Made by a program: the position numbers and the translations under genes. Source: Paratrimastix pyriformis (taxonomy: Eukaryota; Preaxostyla; Paratrimastigidae). Taken from it: a stretch of DNA of 64,000 nt. Numbering within the stretch: the stretch's first letter is position 1; each line of letters begins with the position of its first letter. Under the pieces are notes generated by a model, which made no database searches, was not told the origin of the DNA, and saw only the letters and a program-made list of their open reading frames with translations. This document shows positions 45,728-54,391 of this stretch, piece after piece. The stretch spans positions 310,001 to 374,000 of the forward strand of contig JAPMOS010000022.1 of assembly GCA_027972325.1 (NCBI GenBank). The letters are read 5' to 3'.

Positions 45728-48700
45728 ACTTGCCCGTGCGGCGCAGACAAGACGGGCACCCTGACCACCAACAAGATGAAGCTGCAGGGCCTGATGGTCA
45801 ACGGGTCTTACATGGACCTGGCCAAGCCCCACGGCTCCTTCCCGCCCGGTCCGCCCATTCTCGCCGCCTTTCCGTGGTTACCTCATCCCGACTCCGTCCC
45901 TCGGACCCTCCCAGCCCACCGCGAGCTGCTGGAATGCGGCCTCCGTGCCAGCGCAATCCGGACCTTCGACCCGATGGAGATCGCCATGCAGGAGACCGCC
46001 CGCGAGGACCCGTCCCTCATGAACTCCGTCCCTTTGCCCCCCGCCATGCCCGAGGGCAAAGAGGCCTCGGCCGGCCTGGCGCTCCCTCCCTGCGTGGACG
46101 GGTGGGCCCTGGTTCGCGAGTACCCCTTGGATGAGGTCCGTCCGCCAGCCCACCCCACGCCTGAGATCGAGTTCCCCTTTTTCGGACAGCCCTTGATCGA
46201 TCACGTTCGCTTTGTGTTTTTCTGCAGCATCTTCTGGCAGTCACCCGCGTTTGGAAGAATATCATTGACCCCTCCCGGTACATCGTCGCCACCAAGGGTC
46301 TGGCCGGCGTGCCCTCTTCGTCCCAGTGCACAGTGTTTCATGCTCCCTTTGGTGGTGGGCCCCGCCAACCATCATTCGAGTGCTCACTTCGGTGCAATCC
46401 CTCCTTCCTGGTCATGCAGGCGCCCCCGAAGCCATCGCCACCCTGTGCCGGATGGACCAGGCCGCCACGGATGTCATGCGCGCCCAACTGAGCCCCATGT
46501 GCGCCGATGGGCTGCGCGTCCTTGGAGCGGTCTGCCTGCCCGGCCCGCCTCACACCTGGAGCTGATCTTCTGACGATCCGGTCGGTCATGCGCCGGGCTG
46601 GGCAGGCGACGGCGGCCTTCGACCCGTCGATGAAGCTGCCCGAGACACCCATGCAGTTCCCCTTCCGGTTCGTCGGGCTGCTCGGCTTCAACGACCCGAT
46701 CCGGTCCGCACCCACCCAGCCGCCCCTCTGAAGTTCTCGCTCGCCGATCGATTGGCACTGACTGTCTGTGTGCATCTGTCATCTCGCAGCCCCGAAGTCC
46801 CCATGGCCATTCGCGAGTGCTCCACGGCCGGCATCCGGACGGTGATGCTCACGGGCGACTGCCCCGAGACCGGTCCGCCTCCGCCCCACGCCGCCACTCA
46901 TTCGGAGCCGACCTGGTGCTCGGAATGGGACGCTCACCCCTCTGTGCTGTATCCCATGGTCCCATCTGGATGGCATGCAGCCCTCTCGGTGGCCCGGCAG
47001 CTGGGCATCCCCGCCGAGAAGGTCGTCACGGGCCCGGAGATCTCCCTGATGACCGCCAACGAGCTGGCCCGGGCCATCCGGGACGTCTGCGTCTTCGCCC
47101 GGGTGCGGCCCTCGCAGAAACTCAAACTCGTCGAGGCGTTCAAGGTCCGTGTCGGGGGAAGGCGAGGAGGGAGGAGGGGAGGCACCTTGGGGATGACGGG
47201 ATTTCTTTTTCTGTGCACGCCCTGCCGCCTGCTCAGCTCCGTCGTTCCTTCTGGCGTGGCGTGGCGTGGCGTGGCGTGGGGTCCAGGCCAACAATGAGAT
47301 CGTGGCCATGACTGGCGACGGAACCAACGACGCCCCGGCCCTGAAGGCCGCCCATATCGGGTCCGCCCCTCTTCCACTCCGACTGCCGGCGCTCATTGCC
47401 CCCCCCCCCCCCCCCCCCCCCCCCGCAGGATTGCCATGGGGCAACGCGGGACGGACGTTGCCCGCGAGGCGGCCCACCTGGTCCTCCTCGACGACAGCTT
47501 CCCCTCCATCGTCGCCGCATGCGAGATGGGCCGCCGCATCTTCGACAACCTCCGCAAGGCCCGTGGTCCCTTCTCGTCACGATTCCCCGGTGATTCCCCG
47601 CTCGCCCATCCCTTCCTGTCCCGCCCGGGCTCCCCGGCTACCTGATCATCCGCCGTCCCCACCTCTCCTCCCACGCCACGCGCATGCACAGGCCATGGGG
47701 TACGTGATCGCCGTGCACCTGCCCTTTGCGGGCATGGCCCTCCTGCCCGTGCTCTTCGGGTGGCCCACCATCCTCTACCCGACCCACATCGTCTTCTCGG
47801 TCCGCCCGCCCCCTCGCACTCGCCGCCCTCTGCCCTCATCACCCCGTTTGGCCCCCCGGCCGGTGGAGACCAGCCAACCCAACTCACCCCCCACGGTACC
47901 CATGCTGCAGGAGCTTGTCATTGACCCGTCCTGCTCAGTGGTCTTCGAAATGGAGCCGGCCGAACCCGACGTCATGAACCGGCCGCCCCGCAAGCTCTCC
48001 AAGGGGGTCGTCACGCTCAAAAGCCTGGTGCTCTCCCTGGCCCAGGGCTGCGTCATCCTGGCCGGGTCGCTCTTCCTCTTCTGGTCCGCGAGCCGACGCC
48101 CCACCATCCCATCACCCGCCCACCCGCCAGCACCATGACATCAGATGTGAGAGACCTGTCTGGATTAGGAGCGGGTGAGGACGTGGCCATCCATCGCACT
48201 CACGAAGCTCCTGTGTGTTCTGCTGCGACCTGCTTGGGGTGTGTGCGCAGGCACCACTACTACCACGAGGCCCATCACTACGAACGCTGGGGCGCGCACA
48301 CCCCCGAGGAGCGCCTGGGCCAGGCGATGGCGATGGCCTTCGGGGGGCTCATCGTGGGCAACCTGGGCATCATCCTCACCAACCGCTCGCCCCGGCTGAG
48401 CCTCATCGCCAGCCTCAGGGTCAAGAACCCCGCCATGATGCTCATCATCCCCGTCCGCCTGCCCCTCCCTCCTTCCCACGCCTGGGAGACGCGCCCGTCC
48501 CGAGCCAAGTCAGCCAGGTGACCGTCCCCCCCTGTGCCCTTGTGGCTCTTCTCTGCTTTCTTTCCGGGGCGTGATGGCGCCAGGTGACCCTGGTGGCTCT
48601 GATGGCCTCCATCTACATGCCCGGCCTCCGGGAGCTCTTCCGTTTCCACCCGCTGCCGCTGCACTCGGTGGTGGGGTTCGTGCTGGTGGGCTTGATCTGC

Positions 48701-49148
48701 CCGCTCTCCTTCGAGGCCTACAAGGTCCCCTCCATGACACCCAGACACCCCACAGACGTACACTTAGGCACCCACAGTTCAGGCACCCACAGTTCAGGCA
48801 CCCACAGTTCAGGCACCCACAGTTCAGGCACCCACAGTTCAGGCACCCACAGTTCAGGCACCCACAGTTCAGGCACCCAGACACACGCAGTTTCCCGCGA
48901 ACATGGTCCATTTGCGCGTGACCACATGAACCCCCATTTCCATCTCCCCGCAGGCCATGGTCCGCTTCCGGTCCTGGTGGCAGGCGCGCCGCGAGGCCAC
49001 CGCCCGCCCGGTGGACAGCCCCGCCTCGGTGCAGTTGCGGATGATGGAGCAGGGCAGCACCCTGCTGGCCTCGGCTCCTCCGACCGTCTACGGGCGCAGC
49101 GGCGGCGGCATCCCCATGACCCCCGTGCAAGCCGTGGCCCATTGGTAG
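44028..49148 (+). CDS. Bacterial-type P-type cation-transporting ATPase
   Basis: Membrane cation pump, P2-like, probably for calcium or a similar divalent ion. Parts in order: cation-ATPase N-terminal helix ([18 protein letters not shown]); M1-M2 ([16 protein letters not shown], then [14 protein letters not shown]). The actuator has [10 protein letters not shown] and LLTGES. M3-M4 carry MALLPEEFP, then [12 protein letters not shown]. The phosphorylation site is [10 protein letters not shown] at 45749, with its Asp just after a splice junction. The nucleotide domain includes [17 protein letters not shown]. The hinge is [13 protein letters not shown] (about 47310), and the C-terminal membrane half contains [12 protein letters not shown] and [14 protein letters not shown]. 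The PEEFP motif in M4 (animal SERCA and PMCA have PEGLP) and the whole N-terminus resemble bacterial pumps. About 15 introns; the donors I fixed are GTTTGT, GTCAGT, GTTCGT, GTCTGT, GTCCGC and GTCTGC. Confidence 0.94.
47399..47424 (+). repeat. 26-nt C homopolymer serving as a 3' splice-site tract
   Basis: A pure C run ends four bases before the exon (CCGCAG, then the IAMGQRG exon) in the P-type ATPase gene. It is a clear case of poly-C in the polypyrimidine-tract position. Confidence 0.85.
48766..48880 (+). repeat. 15-nt minisatellite with acceptor-like units
   Basis: Seven perfect tandem copies of AGGCACCCACAGTTC and a partial eighth lie in the last intron of the ATPase gene (donor GTCCCC near 48724, acceptor CCGCAG near 48954). 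Each unit contains CACCCACAG, which resembles a 3' splice site. Confidence 0.9.
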
Positions 49149-49226
49149 GGCGTGTCGGCTGTTACCCCCAGCACCCCTCCCCCGCGCACACATCATTCGC
49201 GCAGGCCCCCAGTCTCAACTGCCCCC

Positions 49227-49254
49227 CAGTTGATACTGCCCCCAGTATCAACTG
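49227..49254 (+). repeat. Perfect 12-bp hairpin with CCCC loop
   Basis: CAGTTGATACTG is followed by CCCC and its exact reverse complement CAGTATCAACTG, about 80 nt past the ATPase stop codon. The right arm is also the first unit of the tandem array that follows. Confidence 0.85.
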
Positions 49255-49477
49255 CCCCCCAGTATCAACTGCCCCTCAGTATCAACTGCCCCTCAGTATC
49301 AACTGCCCCTCAGTATCAACTGCCCCCCAGTATCAACTGCCCCCCAGTATCAACTGCCCCCCAGTATCAACTGCCCCCCAGTATCAACTGCCCCCCAGTA
49401 TCAACTGCCCCCCAGTATCAACTGCCCCCCAGTATCAACTGCCCCCCAGTATCAACTGCCCCCCAGTATCAACTGCC
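49245..49477 (+). repeat. 17-nt tandem array in the ATPase 3' flank
   Basis: About 14 tandem copies of TATCAACTGCCCCCCAG, three of them with CCCCTCAG. Each unit ends in a C tract plus CAG, the form of a 3' splice acceptor in this genome. Confidence 0.9.
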
Positions 49478-50653
49478 CTGTCCCACTGCTCTACGAACCT
49501 GTTTTGCGAGCGTCTCCTTCGTTCTTCGAGTTGGTCGTTCTGCTCCGCCGTGGCCCTTCGCCTATGCATCCGTTTCTGTGCCTCCGCTTTCGAACTTTTG
49601 TTTTCCCTTTTTTGTGCCGCCGTTCTTCCGTTTGTTGATCAATGCCCCCCCTCTCTCCCCACTCCCCACTCCGCTTCCGCCTCTTGTTGGCTCCCCTGGA
49701 CTCCCTGCTGCTTGGCGTCTCACTCAGCGCGTGTGCGCTCGGTTGCCCTTTCTTTGGTGGGTCGCGTCCGTGCCGCTTGGGTGGGTGTGTGTGCCTTTTG
49801 ATACGAACAGCCGTTTTGTTTTTCCTTCTCCTTGTTGGTTCGTTTCTGCCCCCGCGTGCTGGTCTCTCTTTCCGGGGTTCGTGTTCCTCCTCCGGCATGC
49901 CATGGCATCGGTTGCTCTCGCATGCCGGGAAGAGCGGGTGCATGCCTCCCCCCCCCCCCCCCCCCCCTTGCTTTCACTCCCCCCTCTCCCCTCGGTGGTT
50001 TAACGAGAATTTCTGAGGAATGATTGGGCAGGCCGTTGGGGATGTCGACACGACCGACCCACACCAACCACCAGCATCCACTCGATCCTCCTCGGGCGCG
50101 AAGATCGGACCCCCCCCCCCCGTCCAGGGCGGAGCCACAACCAGGAACGGGGCGTGCAGCACCACCACCCACCCACGGAGTGGATCGAACCAAGCCGTAG
50201 ATTTGGGGGGAGGAGAGGGTTGTCGGGGAAGAGAACAAAGAGGACGATGAGCGGAGGAACGTGGAGGCACAAGGACCACAAACAATGCGGAGGAGGAGGG
50301 GGGAGGTCGGTCAGGGCGGATCGGGTCGGGTCGGGTCGGGAGGTGGACGAAGGCGGGGCGGGTGAGCCCCCGCAAAGAAGCCCGTCGTGGCAACACCCTT
50401 AAAAAAAATCGTGTAGGGAAACGCAAAGCAACCGAACTCAGAGCGGGGGAGGGAGGAGGAGGGAGGCAGGCAATTCGAACGAAATGCCCTTGCCCGGCCG
50501 TGAGTGCACATGCATAATGAGCAGAGCGCGCACCGGGATGATGGTATGCGCCGCAGGCCCTCAGACCCACAGGTGGCCGGAACGGAAGGAGAACGGAAGG
50601 AGAACGAAAGGAGGAGCGGAGGAGCGGCAAAACAAAGAGAAGGACGGGTCATC

Positions 50654-52039
50654 TCAGGGCGCCGGGGCGGAGCCCACCCAGACCCCCGAGAAATCGGGTG
50701 TGAAGGAGAGCAGGAACCCGAAGACCGACATGACGTACAGGTACTGGCAGAGGCCCCAGCCCCCGTACAGGTAGGGGTGCTCGTGGGCGAAGCTCGTTGG
50801 CCTTTCGCGGCCCCCATGGGCCGGAGCGGTGTCAGGCTTCGCGGGTGTGGGTGCGGGCTGGGCGGAGCCAGCGGCGGTGGGAGTCGGGTTGTATGCGGCG
50901 GCGGCATACGAATCGACGGGGTGGACGGAGGAGGCGGAGGAGGAGGAGGAGACGGAGGAGGAGGCGGTGGAGGGAGGCGGTGGCGGGGAGGAGGTGACCA
51001 GCCGGGCGATGGGCGACGGGGCCAGGTGGGCGATGGGCGACAGAGGCGACGGGATGATGGCGTTATGGGAGGCATCCGTGGCGATGAGGCCGATGCCCGG
51101 GGCCATGAGCAGATGCATGTCGACAATACCCCCCACCACCACGATATCCTTCTCCTTGTCGGCCTCGCCGCTGGGTGATTTATCCGTCGAGTCGCCCTCC
51201 TCGGCTGCAACCTGCTGGGCGACAATCTCCACTTCCTGGTGGCCCGTGGCGCCGCAGGAGGTTGCCTTGGGGAAGGTCTGCACCCGAGATGCCTTCGAGC
51301 GCCTTTGGATGCGGCAGAAGATCACCTGGAGGAAGGCCGTGGTGCAACAGGAGACCACGGCGAGGCCGCTCACTGTAATCCGCCAGATGCACATGTAGGC
51401 CCATCGTTCGAAAAGGACAGTGGCGGAGGTCACCAAAAACATATAGAATGCTCCGCATACCTGATCAAGGCAAACGAACAGAAAAAATGACTCCCTGGCA
51501 GTGGAAAATGGATCAGACCGTGCAAGATGCTGCCATAATATTGTGGATCACGGGAGTGGTCGAAAGGTCAAAAAGGGCCATCCCGGACTGAAAAAGGGCT
51601 GCCGAGAGCAATGGAGGTGATTTTGAACCGAAAACGATCAGACCAGTCAGTTCTCCAAAAACAAGCGCAACCCAATTGAGTGAGAGAATGGCACCCCTGA
51701 AAGGAGAGGACGCAACTGCATCCAGAGCGTTGATTCTGGCAAATTGAAGGTATGCGATCACAAGCAATAATCCTCCAGATGTGACAAGTCCGTAACAGAA
51801 AATGTACGATGCAGGTTTCTTGGCACCATTTTCACAGAGGTGGCTTATCTTCCTTTTTACGAGGTGAAGGCACTGCGAAACGCAATAAGAGGCCATTATC
51901 GATCCTCCAAGGATCACACAGAATATGATCGGGAGTGGCGCAAGGCTCAAGAGCATCAAGAGCTGGTCGCCGCGTTCCTGGAGAGAAAGACAGTCAGAAT
52001 ATCCCTGACGGTTCTATCGTTCTTCGGCAAATTCAGCAT
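50654..52039 (-). CDS. DRAM/Frag1/Sfk1-family membrane protein
   Basis: Multipass membrane protein of the family that includes DRAM (lysosomal, autophagy-linked) and PGAP2/FRAG1. Main exons are about 51513-51980 and 50654-51471, joined as ASCT|VCGAFYMFLVTSATVLFERW (donor GTCTGA). Membrane segments run LAPLPIIFCVILGGSIMASY, YGLVTSGGLLLVIAYLQF, NWVALVFGELTGLIVFG, LLSAALFQSGMALFDL, AFYMFLVTSATVLF and ITVSGLAVVSCCTTAFL. The last is YLYVMSVFGFLLSFTPDFSG, the counterpart of the DRAM ending SFFGFFLTYIRDF. A Ser/Pro-rich cytosolic loop of about 130 residues sits before the last segment and is not usual for DRAM. An ATG at 52039 spliced through a very short GTCAGG intron would supply the start; this is uncertain. 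It is divergent from UBL5. Confidence 0.78.
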
Positions 52040-52135
52040 CACCGCAACAGTCTGTGTGCTCTCTTCACACGATGTTCACCATCTTCTTTTCGCTGATTCG
52101 CATCCCACTTTTTCCGCTCATCCGCTCGGAAACAG
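52040..52135. promoter_or_regulatory. 96-nt shared upstream region of DRAM-like and UBL5 genes
   Basis: The two divergent start codons are about 100 nt apart, so promoters must be very compact. T-rich on the UBL5 side; no named element recognised. Confidence 0.5.
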
Positions 52136-52520
52136 ATGTCGATGATTGAGGTTTGTCGGATTTTCTTTGTTGGTCGTTTTAACAACACGCCGAATCTCTC
52201 CTTCGGGCAGGTGGTTTGCAATGATCGTCTTGGTCGGAAGATTCGCGTAAAATGCAACTCCGACGACACGATTGGTGATCTCAAGAAGCTGATCGCTGCT
52301 CAGTGCGGTACCCGCCCCGAGAAGATTCGCCTTCAGAAATGTCTGTATGATTAAATCCGGTCGTTCCTCACCCAGGGATTTCCTTATAGGGTACACAATC
52401 TATAAGGATCACATTACGCTGGAGGACTGTCTGTGCTGTCTCCCCCTCCCTTTTTTTGCGATTGTTTCTCCCCTAGATGAAATCCATGATGGTATGGGCC
52501 TCGAACTCTATTACCAGTGA
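52136..52520 (+). CDS. UBL5: Ubiquitin-like protein UBL5/Hub1
   Basis: Small ubiquitin-like modifier that binds spliceosomal proteins such as Snu66 without being conjugated. Four exons, first codons to 52150, 52211-52342, 52390-52428 and 52477-52520, give the full 73-residue protein starting [18 protein letters not shown]. It continues [14 protein letters not shown], then [20 protein letters not shown], and ends GLELYYQ, with the paired tyrosines typical of Hub1 and no diglycine. Two in-frame ATGs (52136 and 52142) are possible; the family starts at MIE, so 52142 is favoured. Donors are GTTTGT, GTCTGT and GTCTGT and acceptors CAG, TAG and TAG. Because every residue is conserved, these three introns are the firmest proof of the unusual donor. 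It converges on RFC2. Confidence 0.97.
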
Positions 52521-52614
52521 GGCGCGTTTCTGGATCTTGGTTTTTTTCTTCTCTTTTCAGTGTCATGACCTTGACACCAACCCGAATTTTTGTGTGTGCG
52601 GAAACATCCTTCTG

Positions 52615-53443
52615 TTAATCATCTGCCTCCGGCAGAGCCGACAACTCGCTGCCCACCATCTCAGCCATCGGAGCAGCCGGCACGGCTTGTGATGCGACGG
52701 CACCAGCGGCAGCGGCGGGTGCCGGGGGGGCAGCCACGTAGGGCAGGTCACGGTCTTTGGGCTGGACGCCTTCCACAAACACCCCGGAGACTTTGCAGAG
52801 CCGCGCCAGGAGGCCCGAAAGCTGCAGGAGATCGTCGGATCCGTCCAGGATGCGCATGTGGGTGAAGCCGATCTCCCGGATGAATTCCACCTTGCGGTGC
52901 TCCGTCAGGACCGTGGCCTGTGGGGAGGGGGAGGAAGGGAGGAGGGGGGAGCAAGGTGGTGGGCGTGATGGCGGTGAGTGCCAAGAAGCGCAAGGTGGCG
53001 GTGAGTGCCAAGAAGCGCAAGGTGGCGGTGAGTGCCAAGAAGCGCGGGCTCCGACGGACGGGCAGGGTCTGGCACACGTTGAACATGGTCGAGATGACGT
53101 CGACGGCCGCATAGCCGCGGCACCACAGCGACCCGGAGAGGATCTGAGTGGCCTGGTCGATCTCGCCCCGGCAGCAGTGCACCAGGATGTCGTAGATCAG
53201 GCGGGGGTGAGGCTGGTCGCACACCCGGTACACGGACTCCTCGTCGACCTGGCCAAACCCGTAGAAGGTCGACTGCATGTTGTTAATCGCCTGCCGCATG
53301 TCGCCCTGGGCCGTGAAGATCAGCGCGCCCATGCCCTGCTCAGTGTAGGTCACCTAAGGAAGTGGGGAGAAGGTGGTTCGTCACAACTGTGTCCGGCCAT
53401 CCGGTCGCTGGTGGGCGGGGAGGGGTGGGCGTGGGCCTGACCG

Positions 53444-53482
<39 letters not shown>

Positions 53483-54217
53483 CGGACATGCTCAGCGTCT
53501 GCGACCTGGAGAAGCCGCCTCAGGATCTCCTTGTCGCTCAGCTTGGTGTACCGCAGGATGGCACAACGACTGTGGTGGGTTTCCCGCCGGGTGTCAGATC
53601 GGTCTCAGGGGGCAGGCAGACCTTTGAATGGGTTCGATAATCTTTGTGGAATTGTTGCAGGCCAACGCGAAACGGGTCGTGGCCGAAAAAATCTCCATGG
53701 TGCGGCGGAGTGCTTGCTGTGCGCCTTCGGTCATGCTGCGGCGGGGATGAGCGCTGGGTCCCTTGCTTGGGGGGGAGCAGACCTGTCTGCTTCGTCCAGG
53801 ATGACAAGCTTGTGACGCCCTGGCGGAAGAGTCACCTTTTTCTGTGCGAAAATCTTGATCTTGGAACGAACAACGTCGATGCCACTAATTCGACGCGTGA
53901 TGATGAACAGAAAAAAAGCAAATGGATGGGAGACCGATCATCGGAGGCATTCAGCTCGAGAACAGCCTCTTTCCACTGTTCTGCGAGAAGTGTTCGAGCG
54001 AGACACAGGATGGATGTCGTTTTACCTGTGCCAGGTGGCCCCGAAAGGATTAAATTGGGGATGTTGCCTTCGCTGGCAATAACTTTTATTCTCCCAACGA
54101 CTTCTTCATTTCCTACAATGTCTTCGACCCGAGTTGGTCGAACTATAACAAGAGAACTTGAGAAACAACCGGAAAGCAGGAGACAGCAAGACATTTTTCC
54201 ACCCAGGGAATCTCCAT
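52615..54217 (-). CDS. RFC2: Replication factor C subunit 2 (clamp loader)
   Basis: AAA+ ATPase subunit of the RFC complex that loads PCNA. The first exon is MEIPWVEK, spliced through a GTCTTG donor to [16 protein letters not shown]. Walker A is [16 protein letters not shown]. The ELNASDD segment leads to [15 protein letters not shown] and Walker B VILDEAD, spliced to [17 protein letters not shown]. Sensor 1 is RFALACNNS, and the SRC arginine finger is rebuilt across an intron as [15 protein letters not shown]. The lid continues [19 protein letters not shown]. The C-terminal collar ends [20 protein letters not shown]. An Ala/Pro-rich acidic tail of about 50 residues is extra. Introns hold a G run of 36 nt (53447-53482; poly-C on the sense strand, directly after a GTCCGCC donor) and a 27-nt repeat. 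Confidence 0.97.
52975..53047 (+). repeat. 27-nt minisatellite in an RFC2 intron
   Basis: Nearly three tandem copies of a 27-nt unit containing GTGCCAAGAAGCGCAAGG lie in the intron between the exon ending NVCQTLPV and the one starting with the collar helix. Confidence 0.85.
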
Positions 54218-54391
54218 CGGAACTACAAACTAATTCCAGTTTGAATCGAATGTTTGAATTTGCCCCCGCCCCAGACCATCTCGCGGTGCAGTGAAGGGAA
54301 GGGACGCCGGATCTTTTGGAGGAAGAGAGGAGAGAAAGGAAGAGAGAAAGGATCCCAAGCCGTGAGCGCCACCATTGTGCGAATATTCCCC

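Larger units (their letters stand above)
49149..50653. other. Convergent intergenic region, ATPase to DRAM-like gene
   Basis: 1.5 kb without a convincing gene. It holds a 12-bp perfect hairpin, a 17-nt tandem array, a T/C-rich stretch to about 49900, and a C run at 49951-49969. Positions 50200-50650 are purine-rich. Open frames here are compositional. Confidence 0.55.

Noticed and set aside
50654-51442. Reading the DRAM-like region as a stand-alone gene starting at 51442
   Set aside because: The upstream exon 51513-51980 carries the first membrane segments and joins in frame via a GTCTGA donor.
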